A DNA stretch of 56,231 nucleotides, taken from JAVBNC01 sp031551765 (GTDB taxonomy: Bacteria > Desulfobacterota > Desulfovibrionia > Desulfovibrionales > Desulfovibrionaceae). Under the pieces are notes generated by a model. The model was not told the DNA's origin. It ran no database searches and saw only the letters and a program-made list of their open reading frames with translations. Positions 9,388-17,930 of the stretch are shown here, in pieces. Each line of letters opens with the position of its first letter. Position 1 is the stretch's first letter. The stretch spans positions 1 to 56,231 of the forward strand of contig JAVBNC010000144.1 of NCBI GenBank assembly GCA_031551765.1, written 5' to 3'. The translations under genes and the position numbers were made by a program.

Positions 9388-11487
9388 ATGGCTCTGCATT
9401 TACTCGACATTATTCCCTTGCAGGATCTCCAGGAGCTGCAGGATACGCTGGCCAAGGTAACCAGGGTCGGTGCAGTGATCATGGACTTGCAGGGTAACCA
9501 TGTCACCAAGCCCAGCCGTTTTTCCAATTTCTGCGCTCTTATGCGCTCCAGCCCCAGTACCGCGACGAATTGCAAGCTTTCGGCCGCCGCGCTGGGCGCC
9601 AGCGCGTGCCGGGAAAAGCGCCCGGTCCAGAACCCCTGCCTCAATCTGGGGCTTGCCGACGCTTCCGCTCCCATCATTCTCAACGGCGAACATGTAGCCA
9701 GCTGGCTGATGGGACAGTGTCTTTTGCAGCGCCTTCCCGATGAAACAGTGCGGGCCTTTGCCCGGGAAAACGGCCTTAATGAGGAAGCGCTGCTAAAAAC
9801 CTACGGCGAAGTTCCCCTCATCTCCCAGGAAGGGTTCGACGACGCCATCAAGCTGCTGGCCCTCTTTACCAACAACCTTTCCCTGGTTTGTCAGAAAAAT
9901 TACGAGCTGCAGCAGGCGGATAAAGAAAAGGCACGGATTATCAGCACGCTGGATACCATACTTTCCAATATCGAAGCCGCCATTTACGTCTGCGACCCCC
10001 AGACTGCCGAACTTATCTTTGCCAATCACTACCTGCGCAGCCTGGCCGAAAGTACGGAACTGGTGGGTAAAAAATGCTACGAGGCCCTGCACGGGCTTTC
10101 CGAACGCTGCTCCTTTTGCGGCAACAGCCTGCTGTACAATGCTCAGGGCAAGTCCCTGCGCACCCCGAACCGCTGGGAATTCCACAGCGCAAAGCACAAC
10201 AGGGACTTTATCGTGCAGGATATGCTTATTGAGTGGCATGACGGACGTATTCTGCAGCTTTCCGTGTACATCGACATTACCGAGCGCAAGGCCCTGCTGG
10301 CTTCTGAAGCCGCCAATTCGGCCAAGCGCAGTTTCCTGGCACAGATGAGCCACGAATTACGTACGCCCATGAACGGCGTGCTGGGCATGACCCACCTTGC
10401 CCTGCGTGCGGACCCCCCGCCCCGGCAACGGGAGTACCTGCAGAAAATCCAGGCTTCCGCCACGCTGCTGCTGGGCGTGATCAACGACGTACTGGATTTT
10501 TCCAAGATAGAAGCCGGCAAACTGGAGCTTTCCGAGCAGCCGTTCAGCCTGCGGGAAATCGTACATACCGCCCGGGATATGATCCTGCCCCGTATGCAGG
10601 AAAAAGGCATTACCCTGGCGGTGCACCTCAGCCCGTCCATACCGGACCGGCTGAGCGGCGATTCCTTGCGCCTTTCGCAAATTCTGATGAACCTCTTGAG
10701 CAACGCCGCCAAATTCACACACGAGGGCTCTGTCGCCATCAGCCTGAACAAAGCCGCCAAGCCGGAATCGGACGGACGCATACGTCTGCTGTGCAGCGTA
10801 AGCGACAGCGGCATAGGCATGACGGAGGAGCAGCTTGTGAGGCTGTTCACCCCCTTTACGCAAGCCGACAAAAGTATCAGCAGCCGCTTCGGCGGCACGG
10901 GCCTGGGACTCGCCATCTGCAAAAAGCTGGTGGAACTCATGGGTGGCGCCATTCACGTTGAAAGCCGGCTCGGCAAAGGCAGCACGTTCAGCTTTGACCT
11001 GCTAATGGGCCTGGACCGGGATATGGCACACAGTGCGGCTGAAATTACCCCCCCCCCGCCTGAAGCGCCTCCCGCAAGCCGCGGCGACGGCCCTCGCAGG
11101 GTGTTGGACGGGAGGAAAATCCTGGTGGCCGAAGACAATGAAATAAACCAGGAAGTGGCGCTGGAACTGCTGCGCGGCTTTGGCGCGGAAGTGGACCTTG
11201 CAGCCAACGGCCAGGAGGCTCTGGACGCATTCGCCAAACGCGACTATGACCTTATTCTCATGGATATTCAAATGCCGATCATGGACGGCTACGAAGCCAC
11301 CCGGCGCATCCGCACAAACGGCCGGGAGCATAGCGCATCCATCCCCATTGTGGCCATGACCGCCAGCGCCATGAACGAAGACCGCGAAAAAACCAAACAA
11401 GCCGGCATGAACGGTCACATAGCCAAACCCATAGACCTGGGTGAGCTGAATGCCATACTCAGTGAGTTCTTTCCGACCGGCATGTAA
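9388..11487 (+). CDS. Cytoplasmic hybrid histidine kinase with PocR sensor domain
   Basis: This 699-residue protein has no membrane helix. Residues 5-170 match a PocR ligand-binding domain, with Cys49, Cys62, Cys74, Cys84 and Cys111 clustered as in that family. PocR domains are thought to sense small hydrocarbon derivatives such as propanediol. A PAS domain (about 187-300) contains a CSFC pair. HisKA has His322 in SHELRTP. HATPase_c (about 430-540) carries GTGLGLA. The terminal receiver has Asp626 in LILMDIQMP. The preceding 247-bp intergenic region is AT-rich, so it probably has its own promoter. Output partner is not encoded nearby. Confidence 0.88.
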   Translation: MALHLLDIIPLQDLQELQDTLAKVTRVGAVIMDLQGNHVTKPSRFSNFCALMRSSPSTATNCKLSAAALGASACREKRPVQNPCLNLGLADASAPIILNGEHVASWLMGQCLLQRLPDETVRAFARENGLNEEALLKTYGEVPLISQEGFDDAIKLLALFTNNLSLVCQKNYELQQADKEKARIISTLDTILSNIEAAIYVCDPQTAELIFANHYLRSLAESTELVGKKCYEALHGLSERCSFCGNSLLYNAQGKSLRTPNRWEFHSAKHNRDFIVQDMLIEWHDGRILQLSVYIDITERKALLASEAANSAKRSFLAQMSHELRTPMNGVLGMTHLALRADPPPRQREYLQKIQASATLLLGVINDVLDFSKIEAGKLELSEQPFSLREIVHTARDMILPRMQEKGITLAVHLSPSIPDRLSGDSLRLSQILMNLLSNAAKFTHEGSVAISLNKAAKPESDGRIRLLCSVSDSGIGMTEEQLVRLFTPFTQADKSISSRFGGTGLGLAICKKLVELMGGAIHVESRLGKGSTFSFDLLMGLDRDMAHSAAEITPPPPEAPPASRGDGPRRVLDGRKILVAEDNEINQEVALELLRGFGAEVDLAANGQEALDAFAKRDYDLILMDIQMPIMDGYEATRRIRTNGREHSASIPIVAMTASAMNEDREKTKQAGMNGHIAKPIDLGELNAILSEFFPTGM

Positions 11488-11945
11488 TAATATTCTAGGT
11501 TCAGGACTCATTAGCCTGAGCGGGGTAACCCCGGAGTTTTATTACCATGAGGGTTTGTTAAAGGCAGCCCGATAAGGGAAAAACAAGCTAAGAAAACCCT
11601 ATTTCCTGTCCGAACATTGGGGACCACCTCTGGAAAGATAAAAGAGAGTACTCATAGCTCACCTCATGATGAACCATATTTCACCGGATTTGTCACAACC
11701 TGCGCATTCCCACGGGCTGGGCAACAACGACCCAAGAAAAGACGAAGAGCAAACCCTTTTTCAAAGAGATCAACACGCTTGACGCTGTACCCCCTCTACG
11801 CCAGCGCAGGGCAGCATCGTGGCTGCTTGTGACGGCGCTCCTGGTCGGGCGACTTCGCGCAATGTTTTTGAGAACGATGCGGGGGACATCGCTGGCAGCT
11901 TGCAAAATTTTTATTACACTATACTATGACGTTATGGAGAGAAAT
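11488..11945 (+). other. Intergenic region with weak hairpin and an open in-frame extension
   Basis: A small hairpin CGGGG-TAA-CCCCG at 11521-11533, followed by a T-rich stretch, may end the PocR kinase transcript. From about 11676 to 11945 the frame of the downstream GAF kinase stays open and would encode a basic segment and a hydrophobic run (WLLVTALLVG), but it contains no convincing start codon with a ribosome site. No other gene is recognised here. Confidence 0.4.
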
Positions 11946-13835
11946 ATGTTCTCTCTTCAAGATATTTCAGGAGAATCACCTTATGGGGCCAAGAGCAATA
12001 TAAAACAAGGGCCGGGTCGCACACCAAAACCCACGCTCCCACGCCGGGGGCGGGCCACCGCTGCGGAAGCTAAACAAAGAGCGCGGCTGAACGAGATGCG
12101 GCTGACCGCCCTGTATCATCTGTCGCACATGGATGAGGCGCCGGAAGAAGAGGTTATGCGGTTTGTGGTGGAAAGCATAACCAAGCTGACCGACAGCGCC
12201 TTGGGGTATCTTTTCATCGCCAGCCGGGCCTCCGCCGAGAAAGGACGTATCGTCTGGTCGCAGGGGCATTACGATTTTTTAAGGCCTGATGAGTTGCCGG
12301 AAGATCGGCTTCCCCCCATCCAATATAACTACTGGCGGGACACCACAGGCAGAAGCACCTGCCGGACCATGAACAATGGGGACGGCGTGCACCCGATCCT
12401 CACCTCCTTCGGAGGCAAGCTGAAGATCATGCGATACATGCGCTCCCCGGCTATGGAAGGATCGCACCTTGCCTGCGTCGCCGCGGTGTGCAACAAGCCC
12501 AATGAGTACGACGAGGCCGACCTGCAGCAACTGGAGTTGTTTCTGAACGGGGTTTGGCTTATTCTGCGCCGCCGAGAATATGTGCAGCAGCTGAAGAAAG
12601 CCAAGGAGATTTCAGAGCGCGCCAACCGGATCAAAGACGAATTCCTGGCCAATATCAGCCACGAACTGCGTACTCCCCTGAACGGCATGCTCAGCACGAT
12701 AGAGTTGCTGAGCCTTTCGCCTCTGTCGGAAGAACAACGGGAGTATGCCCGCGCGGCCAGCTATTCGGGCCAGGCCCTGCTGCGCATCATCTCGGACATC
12801 CTGGATTTTTCGCGTATGGCTTCGGGCAAGATGGAACTGCGGTTGGCGCCTTTTTCCATCGCTGCGACCATCCGCTCCTGCCTGGACCTTTTCGCTTTGG
12901 AAGCGGCGCAGAAGGGATTGAGTCTCACGGCGGAAATCGCGGACGACCTGCCGCGCGAACTGCTGGGTGATGAAGCCAGGCTGCGCCAAGTGATTTTCAA
13001 CCTGGTGGGCAACGCGCTGAAGTTCACGGACCGGGGAAGCATCACCGTGCATTGCTCTTTGCTGCCCCACACGCGGGACGGCAAAACTTGGGTCTACATG
13101 GCGGTGGAAGACAGCGGAATTGGCATTGCGGAAGCGGATATGGACGTGCTGTTCGACCCTTTTGTCCAACTGCCCAACGCTTTTGCACGAAAATTTCCCG
13201 GTACGGGCCTGGGGCTGGGCATCGTTAAAAACCTGATGCAGCTCATGGGCGGCACCCTGGCCGTTGAAACACAAGAAGGTAATGGCACGATAATGCACTT
13301 TGCCTTGGGTTTCATGCGGCCAGCCGTCTGGCAGGGGGTCGCCGAGCCGGTCAGAGGGGCTGCGTCCAAAGTTTTGCCGCTGCCTCTGGATGTGTTGGTG
13401 GCCGAAGATGACTCCGTCAGCCAGTTCGCCCTGCGCTCGCTTTTGCAGCGTTTCGGCCACCGAGTCGTCTGTGTGGAAAACGGCCGACAGGCGCTTGAGG
13501 CGCTTTTGCTGCACCCCTTTCACTGCCTGATAACCGATATCCGGATGCCGGTCATGGACGGGCTGGAGCTGGTCCGGTGCATCCGGTCCAACAGGGTTGG
13601 CGGCATCACTCCCGGCGAAGCGGTGCGCAAGCTGGTTGCCGAGGTCTTTCCCGATCTGAAGGAAGGCGGTTGCTCCATCCCGGTGGCTTTGCCCGTGGCA
13701 GCCCTGACAGCGCATGCCATGGCCGGCGACAAAGAATATTTTTTAAGCCAGGGCATCGATTTGTATCTCTCCAAACCCGTGGCCAGGAAGGACCTGTTGC
13801 GGATGTTGCAACAGGTGACGACCACGGCGGCATAG
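11946..13835 (+). CDS. Hybrid histidine kinase with GAF-type input and C-terminal receiver
   Basis: From ATG 11946 (GGAGAG five bases upstream) this is a 629-residue soluble kinase. A GAF-type sensory domain spans about 61-208 and is followed by a helical linker. HisKA carries His239 in SHELRTP, and HATPase_c (about 338-451) ends in GTGLGLG. The receiver has Asp531 in CLITDIRMP. Between that Asp and the conserved TAHAM segment there is an unusual insertion of about 25 residues. The frame is open further upstream (GTG 11829, ATG 11934), so a longer N-terminus is possible. As with the two kinases before it, no output domain or dedicated regulator is adjacent. Confidence 0.85.
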   Translation: MFSLQDISGESPYGAKSNIKQGPGRTPKPTLPRRGRATAAEAKQRARLNEMRLTALYHLSHMDEAPEEEVMRFVVESITKLTDSALGYLFIASRASAEKGRIVWSQGHYDFLRPDELPEDRLPPIQYNYWRDTTGRSTCRTMNNGDGVHPILTSFGGKLKIMRYMRSPAMEGSHLACVAAVCNKPNEYDEADLQQLELFLNGVWLILRRREYVQQLKKAKEISERANRIKDEFLANISHELRTPLNGMLSTIELLSLSPLSEEQREYARAASYSGQALLRIISDILDFSRMASGKMELRLAPFSIAATIRSCLDLFALEAAQKGLSLTAEIADDLPRELLGDEARLRQVIFNLVGNALKFTDRGSITVHCSLLPHTRDGKTWVYMAVEDSGIGIAEADMDVLFDPFVQLPNAFARKFPGTGLGLGIVKNLMQLMGGTLAVETQEGNGTIMHFALGFMRPAVWQGVAEPVRGAASKVLPLPLDVLVAEDDSVSQFALRSLLQRFGHRVVCVENGRQALEALLLHPFHCLITDIRMPVMDGLELVRCIRSNRVGGITPGEAVRKLVAEVFPDLKEGGCSIPVALPVAALTAHAMAGDKEYFLSQGIDLYLSKPVARKDLLRMLQQVTTTAA

Positions 13836-14252
13836 GCGGCTCCCTGGCCTAGCCGTGACGCTTTACCAAGCCCCGCGCCAAACAGTGACCCCATTCTCTA
13901 AGGCTCGGCCTCATTAATTCGGCGCCCGCGGAAAACTGATTTTTTTCGCCAGGCAAGGAGCAAGGGGAAAAATTGGGCGAAGCTGTATCAACATACCGCT
14001 TTCCAGCCCGCTTCGTTGTATCTCAGAGGAAAGTGCGGCCGAAATGCCGACGTGTTTCTTTGCGAGCATGTGGGCGTTAACAATGCTGCGATTCAAAATT
14101 TCGCCGCCTATCTCCAAAGCTCGACGGGGACGTTGAAGAGGGATAAAAAATTGGCCGTCATCGCTCTGTCGCTCAGACGTAACGGACAGCGAATTTCGTC
14201 TTGAACCGGCGGAACCGCCGGGGGACCGATTGACGGGCTTTGCGCTGGGAAG
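13836..14252. other. Intergenic region without recognised gene
   Basis: About 420 bp lie between the last kinase and the minus-strand terminator. Short open frames on both strands (for example 14016-14204 and 13914-14282) have no ribosome site or familiar motif. I see nothing supportable here. Confidence 0.5.
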
Positions 14253-14290
14253 GAAAAAAGCGCCCCCGTGGGTTTTTTCCACGGGGGCGC
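14253..14290 (-). terminator. Rho-independent terminator of the queC transcript
   Basis: On the minus strand a 12-bp stem, GCGCCCCCGTGG paired with CCACGGGGGCGC, is followed by CTTTTTTCC. It lies about 65 bp after the stop of the broken gene downstream of queC. Confidence 0.88.
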
Positions 14291-14354
14291 CGCATTAAGC
14301 CGCTGAACGCGAAAGCCTTGCCGGCCCGAGGGCTGTCGCGGCCGTCCGCGAGTT

Positions 14355-14889
14355 TTACGCCACCGTAAGAATGCCGCCCCAATCAGATGCCAGGCTGGCG
14401 TTCAGGCCAAGGATGACCACGGCTTCCATCCGCACGTTTCCCGCTCCCGTGGCCGCCTCGCTGTCGTAGACCAGCAGGCTGTCGGTGTCGGTGCCCGCGC
14501 TCCCGGCGGTGAATGTTTTAGCGAGCTCGTTGTAGCTGCCTTGCACAAGCCGGGCCGCGTTGTCCGCCGGGGCAAGGACGGACGGCAAGGTCCGGCGCAA
14601 GGGCAACGCCGTCGCTCCAGTCTGTGTTGGCGCTGTAGCCGTTTACCTGGATTTTCACGTTGGCCGCGCCGCCGTGGATGGTCTCCACCACGCCGCTGAC
14701 GGAGATAGTGTCGTCGTTGCCGCCGCCTCTGATGCTGCCGCCGCCGAGCACGTCCGCCCCGATGGTTATGGCGTTTCTGGCCACGAAGCTGCCCGTGACG
14801 CTGGGGGCCCCCTCGAATTCCGTCAGGTCCAGCACCAGGGCGCTGTTGTACGGGGAAAGGCGGTTCCTTTCCTTCTCATGCACTGCCAT
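14355..14889 (-). pseudogene. Frameshifted small surface-protein-like gene
   Basis: Two overlapping minus-strand frames together make one protein of about 174 residues. The upstream frame runs through DTISVSGVVETIHGG and YSANTDWSDGVALAPDLAV; the downstream frame continues NAARLVQGSYNELAKTF and ends near DSLLVYDSEAATG. The break coincides with a tandem GGACGGAC (plus strand, 14576-14583). Removing one 4-bp unit restores a continuous frame, giving exactly 175 codons from GTG 14883. A ribosome site (AGGAG) sits one base before ATG 14889 but seven before GTG 14883, so GTG is the likelier start. Composition, with Gly, Asn and Asp plus an acidic C-terminus, resembles pieces of secreted or surface proteins. 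Function is unknown. Confidence 0.62.
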
Positions 14890-14893
14890 GCTC

Positions 14894-15565
14894 CTACCCC
14901 GCATACTCCGCTGGGTCCTCCACCCCGTTACAGGCAAAGGCTTCCAAGCGTTCGCGGCAAGTACCACAGCGTCCGCAGGCCAGCGCATCCGCCTCATAGC
15001 AGCTGCGGGTCAGCGCAAAGGGCACCTTCAGCCGCAGCCCTTGCGCAACGATATCGGCCTTGGCCATGGCATTGAAAGGGGTGAGCACGCTGAGGCTCCC
15101 GTCCGAGCTTTCCCGCACCGTGGCGGCCAAGGCGGTGTTAAAAGCGGGACGGCAGTCCGGGTAGAGGTGGTGGTCACCCGCATGAGTGGCCAAGGCGATA
15201 TGCCTCATGCCGCCGCTTTCCGCCAGAGAAGCCAGCACGGCGGCAAAAATGAGATTCCGGCCGGGAACCACGGTGGAAGCCATGCTGGCCGCGTCATAGT
15301 TGGTATGTGGAATGGGCCGCTCGTCACCTGCAAGCAACGCGCTTTTCACGTGGCTGAACACCGGGGAAAGGTCCACCAGTGTCAGATCAAGCCCGTAGTG
15401 GGCAGCCACGGCGCGGGCTGCCTCTTCTTCCCTGGGGTTATGTTTGGAGCCGTAGCGGAAAAATACCGGGACCACGGATCCGGTCCTGTGTTGTTCCAGC
15501 AGCAGGGCGCACAGCACCGCGCTGTCCAGGCCGCCGCTGAGGCTCAAGGCGCAGAAGGGTTTCAT
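14894..15565 (-). CDS. queC: 7-cyano-7-deazaguanine synthase QueC
   Basis: QueC uses ATP and ammonia to convert 7-carboxy-7-deazaguanine to preQ0 in the pathway to queuosine-modified tRNA. The 223-residue protein starts with the PP-loop SLSGGLDSA (about residues 8-16). Near the C-terminus it has the zinc-binding set C-x8-C-x2-C-x2-C ending CGRCGTCRERLEAF. Length is usual for the family. AAAGGAGC lies six bases before the ATG. It lies 78 bp downstream of the tRNA-Arg gene on the same strand and is followed within a few bases by the frameshifted gene, so these may share a transcript. No other queuosine genes are in the window. Confidence 0.93.
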   Translation of the reverse strand: MKPFCALSLSGGLDSAVLCALLLEQHRTGSVVPVFFRYGSKHNPREEEAARAVAAHYGLDLTLVDLSPVFSHVKSALLAGDERPIPHTNYDAASMASTVVPGRNLIFAAVLASLAESGGMRHIALATHAGDHHLYPDCRPAFNTALAATVRESSDGSLSVLTPFNAMAKADIVAQGLRLKVPFALTRSCYEADALACGRCGTCRERLEAFACNGVEDPAEYAG

Positions 15566-15604
15566 TGGAAGCTCCTTTTCCCGCGGATTCCCAGAACGAA
15601 AGCA

Positions 15605-15632
15605 GGGGCTACCTCATTACTGAGGTAACCCC
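15605..15632 (-). repeat. Near-perfect palindrome between tRNA-Arg and queC
   Basis: The arms GGGGCTACCTCA and TGAGGTAACCCC pair with one mismatch around a TTAC loop. It lies just downstream of the tRNA 3' end on the minus strand. No T-run follows, so it could be a processing signal or weak terminator for the tRNA, or a protein-binding site before queC. Position is direct observation; function is not known. Confidence 0.5.
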
Positions 15633-15642
15633 TTGAAAAGAC

Positions 15643-15719
15643 TGGCGCGCTGGAAGAGATTCGAACTCCTGACCTACAGGTTCGTAGCCTGTTGCTCTAT
15701 CCAGCTGAGCTACCAGCGC
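15643..15719 (-). tRNA. tRNA-Arg (anticodon ACG)
   Basis: On the minus strand a 77-nt cloverleaf is complete. The acceptor GCGCTGG pairs with CCAGCGC, followed by discriminator G and encoded CCA. The D arm starts with GCTC, the anticodon stem ACAGG/CCTGT holds loop CTACGAA, and the T arm contains GTTCGAATC. The anticodon ACG (inosine-modified at the first base) reads CGU, CGC and CGA. Confidence 0.96.
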
Positions 15720-15732
15720 GTCCGAGTCCTGG

Positions 15733-15761
15733 CTTATAGATATCCCCGGACCCGCCGTCAA
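15733..15761 (-). promoter_or_regulatory. Sigma-70-type promoter of tRNA-Arg
   Basis: On the minus strand TTGACG (15761-15756) is separated by 17 bp from TATAAG (15738-15733), placing the start of transcription a few bases before the tRNA at 15719. The GC-rich stretch after the -10 box is typical of stable RNA promoters. Confidence 0.75.
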
Positions 15762-15891
15762 GTTTTTTTTTCCGTTGCCGAAAAATACTTCACAGAGGCG
15801 CGTACTTTTCATTTTGGCATTTTCTTTGCTACATCAAATACAGTTATCCCGTGACCGGAGAAAAACCCTAATCCTGCAACCTGTACAAGTC

Positions 15892-17133
15892 ATGAAACCA
15901 AGACTATCCCCCATTCTGCGCAACCCGCTGTCCCGGCAGAAAGCCTGTCGGAATGCCGACGCTTTCGCGCGCGGCCCGGCCGGTTGCCCGCCGCTGCTGC
16001 GCAGGGGAGTGGCTTGGGCGCGCGCAAACTGCCCCTATCCGAAATACAGCGTGGTTTTGCTTTTCACTCTGCTCTGCGCCGGGCTTTTTTCCACGGGTTT
16101 CTGGACGGCGGGCCAGGGGCGGCAGGTCACGGCCATCCGCATGGGCATGGACCACAACGCCTATAAGCTAGAGGACAAAGTTACCTCCTCCGAAACCAAC
16201 GCCTCCGGGCCAGGTTGGGTTTATGGGGGGCGCACCACGTACAGGGCGACCTTACAGGATGTTTCCCCCCGGATGTTCGCCGCGCCGGATGATGCCGCTA
16301 CGGAATATACCCCGGCCCCCGGCCTGCTGGCCCTGGCGGAAGGCGACGTGCGCATTGCCGGCATAACCGGGCATTCCGCGTCCGACCGCCTGCAGGAACG
16401 TTCCGGCCGCCTGCCCCAAAGCGCGGACCCAGAAGAGATCACCGCCTTTCTTTTGTCCGCCCCCCAAATCCGCCCCTCGCACCTTCACCCGGAAACCAGG
16501 CTGGAAGAACTGGCACGGGAATGCCGCGTGGCCCCCGCCCTTTTCGCCGACGGGCTCAGCCGCATCATGGGCCGCCTGGGGGTTCCCGTGGCCACGCTGC
16601 CGGACAAGCGCTTCAGCCGCTACCAGACGCTGGTGGAAGAAAACGCCCGGCGCTACAACCTTTCCGCTTCGCTCATTTATGCCATCATGCGCACGGAAAG
16701 CGCGTTCAATCCCTTTGCCGTCAGCGCTTCCGGCGCCCTGGGGCTTATGCAGCTCATACCGGACACGGCGGGCGTGGAAGCGCACAACTACATCACCGGC
16801 AAAGCGGAAAACCCCACGCACAGCCTGCTGTTCGACCCTGACCACAACATCCGTTACGGCAGCGCGTATCTGCACCTTTTGCACACCCGCTACTTCCCCG
16901 CCGTGCAGAACCCGGCCAGCAGGGAACTATGCGTTATCGCCGCTTACAACGGCGGCCCCAACGCGGTACTTAAAATCTTTGACCCGAATAAGGATGCCGC
17001 GCTGGCTGCCATCAACGCCCTTACGCCGGAACAAGTCTATGCGCGCCTTACCAAAGATATGCCCTCAGACCAGAACCGGCGCTATGTAGACAAAGTGCTC
17101 GGCTACCTGCGCGGCATGCCGGACGAAAGCTGA
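15892..17133 (+). CDS. MltC-like lytic murein transglycosylase
   Basis: Lytic transglycosylases cleave peptidoglycan glycan strands, forming 1,6-anhydro ends. The 413-residue protein has a single N-terminal hydrophobic helix (about 55-75) that acts as a signal or anchor, a poorly conserved middle, and a C-terminal SLT domain. The catalytic Glu269 is in IMRTESAFNP, followed by SGALGLMQL, VIAAYNGG and a MltC-like end (QNRRYVDKVLGY). Unlike enterobacterial MltC there is no lipobox. ATG 15892 is chosen as the start of the natural signal-like N-terminus; the frame is open to 15775, and the ribosome site is weak. It diverges from the tRNA-Arg gene. Confidence 0.87.
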   Translation: MKPRLSPILRNPLSRQKACRNADAFARGPAGCPPLLRRGVAWARANCPYPKYSVVLLFTLLCAGLFSTGFWTAGQGRQVTAIRMGMDHNAYKLEDKVTSSETNASGPGWVYGGRTTYRATLQDVSPRMFAAPDDAATEYTPAPGLLALAEGDVRIAGITGHSASDRLQERSGRLPQSADPEEITAFLLSAPQIRPSHLHPETRLEELARECRVAPALFADGLSRIMGRLGVPVATLPDKRFSRYQTLVEENARRYNLSASLIYAIMRTESAFNPFAVSASGALGLMQLIPDTAGVEAHNYITGKAENPTHSLLFDPDHNIRYGSAYLHLLHTRYFPAVQNPASRELCVIAAYNGGPNAVLKIFDPNKDAALAAINALTPEQVYARLTKDMPSDQNRRYVDKVLGYLRGMPDES

Positions 17134-17312
17134 AAACCGCCGCATCCCTCTTTACGCCCCTGCCGCCATTTTATAACTCGCCGTCAAACAATGCTGTTGT
17201 CTAACGAAGGTAAAACGTTTATGTAGAGATGCTGTTTCCGCCCTGAGCGGCGGGACGGATTCCGGAGCGCGTGCTGTACGTTGCGACCTTATTACCCGCA
17301 TGGAGCTTTCTC

Positions 17313-17825
17313 ATGAGAATAAAGAGCATCTGCCTTTTCGGTCTTCTGGCCCTTACTCTGCTTGCCTTTGGCTGCAACGGCAAGACCGCCCCTTCCGTGG
17401 CCGTGGTCAATACCGATAAGGTTTATAAGGAAAGCGAGCCAGGCAAGGCCGGTATCGCCTATCTTGACGGCATCAGCACCAATCTGCAAAGCGAACTCGC
17501 GGACCTGCAGAAAAAGGCTGAGACCGCGTCCAACAAGAAGACGGCCCAGGCGGATTTCCAGCAGGCGCTCATGGGCCTGCAGCAACGCTTCAGCGCCGAG
17601 CAGCAGCAGGTAATCACCACCCTGAACGAAGTGTACCAGAAAGCTCTGGAAAACAGCCGCACCAAGTATAACCTGGCTATTATCATGGCCAACGACACGG
17701 TGCTCTCCGCTTCGCCCGAAGCGGACGTGACCGATAAGGTCATTCAGGAAATGAACGCCATTCCCGCCACCTTCAAGCCGCTGAACGGCGACAGCGACAG
17801 CGCGCCCAAGGAACAAGCGAAATAA
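17313..17825 (+). CDS. OmpH/Skp-like lipoprotein
   Basis: This 170-residue protein has a lipoprotein signal peptide ending LLAFGC, with Cys about residue 21 as the lipidation site. After the signal comes VAVVNTDKVYKESEPGK, the OmpH-like start seen in the periplasmic chaperone Skp. A long Gln- and Lys-rich coiled-coil region then forms the arm. Skp binds unfolded outer-membrane proteins; a lipid-anchored variant could do this at a membrane. GGAG lies eight bases before ATG 17313. A strong terminator follows, so the gene is a single transcription unit. Coiled-coil similarity alone is weak evidence of exact function. Confidence 0.75.
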   Translation: MRIKSICLFGLLALTLLAFGCNGKTAPSVAVVNTDKVYKESEPGKAGIAYLDGISTNLQSELADLQKKAETASNKKTAQADFQQALMGLQQRFSAEQQQVITTLNEVYQKALENSRTKYNLAIIMANDTVLSASPEADVTDKVIQEMNAIPATFKPLNGDSDSAPKEQAK

Positions 17826-17846
17826 GCGAAAGACTTTTCGCGCCAA

Positions 17847-17877
17847 AGCCTCGGGGGGTGACCTCCGGGGCTTTTTT
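17847..17877 (+). terminator. Terminator after the OmpH-like gene
   Basis: The 11-bp stem AGCCTCGGGGG/CCTCCGGGGCT, with two G-U pairs, is followed by six T residues, about 20 bp past the stop codon. Confidence 0.85.
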
Positions 17878-17902
17878 ATATACGTGCTGCAATCTCAGCG
17901 CC

Positions 17903-17930
17903 TTGACAGTGCAACCAGCCGGGTTATGTA
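17903..17930 (+). promoter_or_regulatory. Heat-shock-type promoter of the hsp20 pair
   Basis: TTGACA (17903-17908) and TATGTA (17925-17930) are separated by 16 bp, upstream of the first hsp20 gene. The same elements and spacing precede dnaJ on the other strand (50599-50626), which supports a shared heat-shock sigma or regulator. A hairpin CGCCGC/GCGGCG (17944-17959) then lies in the leader before the ribosome site. Confidence 0.68.

Noticed and set aside
13914..14282. Possible minus-strand gene of 122 codons after the third kinase
   Set aside because: It starts inside the queC-transcript terminator, has no ribosome site and no family resemblance.
15566..15642. preQ1 riboswitch upstream of queC
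   Set aside because: The palindrome has no A-rich tail or C-rich loop needed for a preQ1 aptamer.
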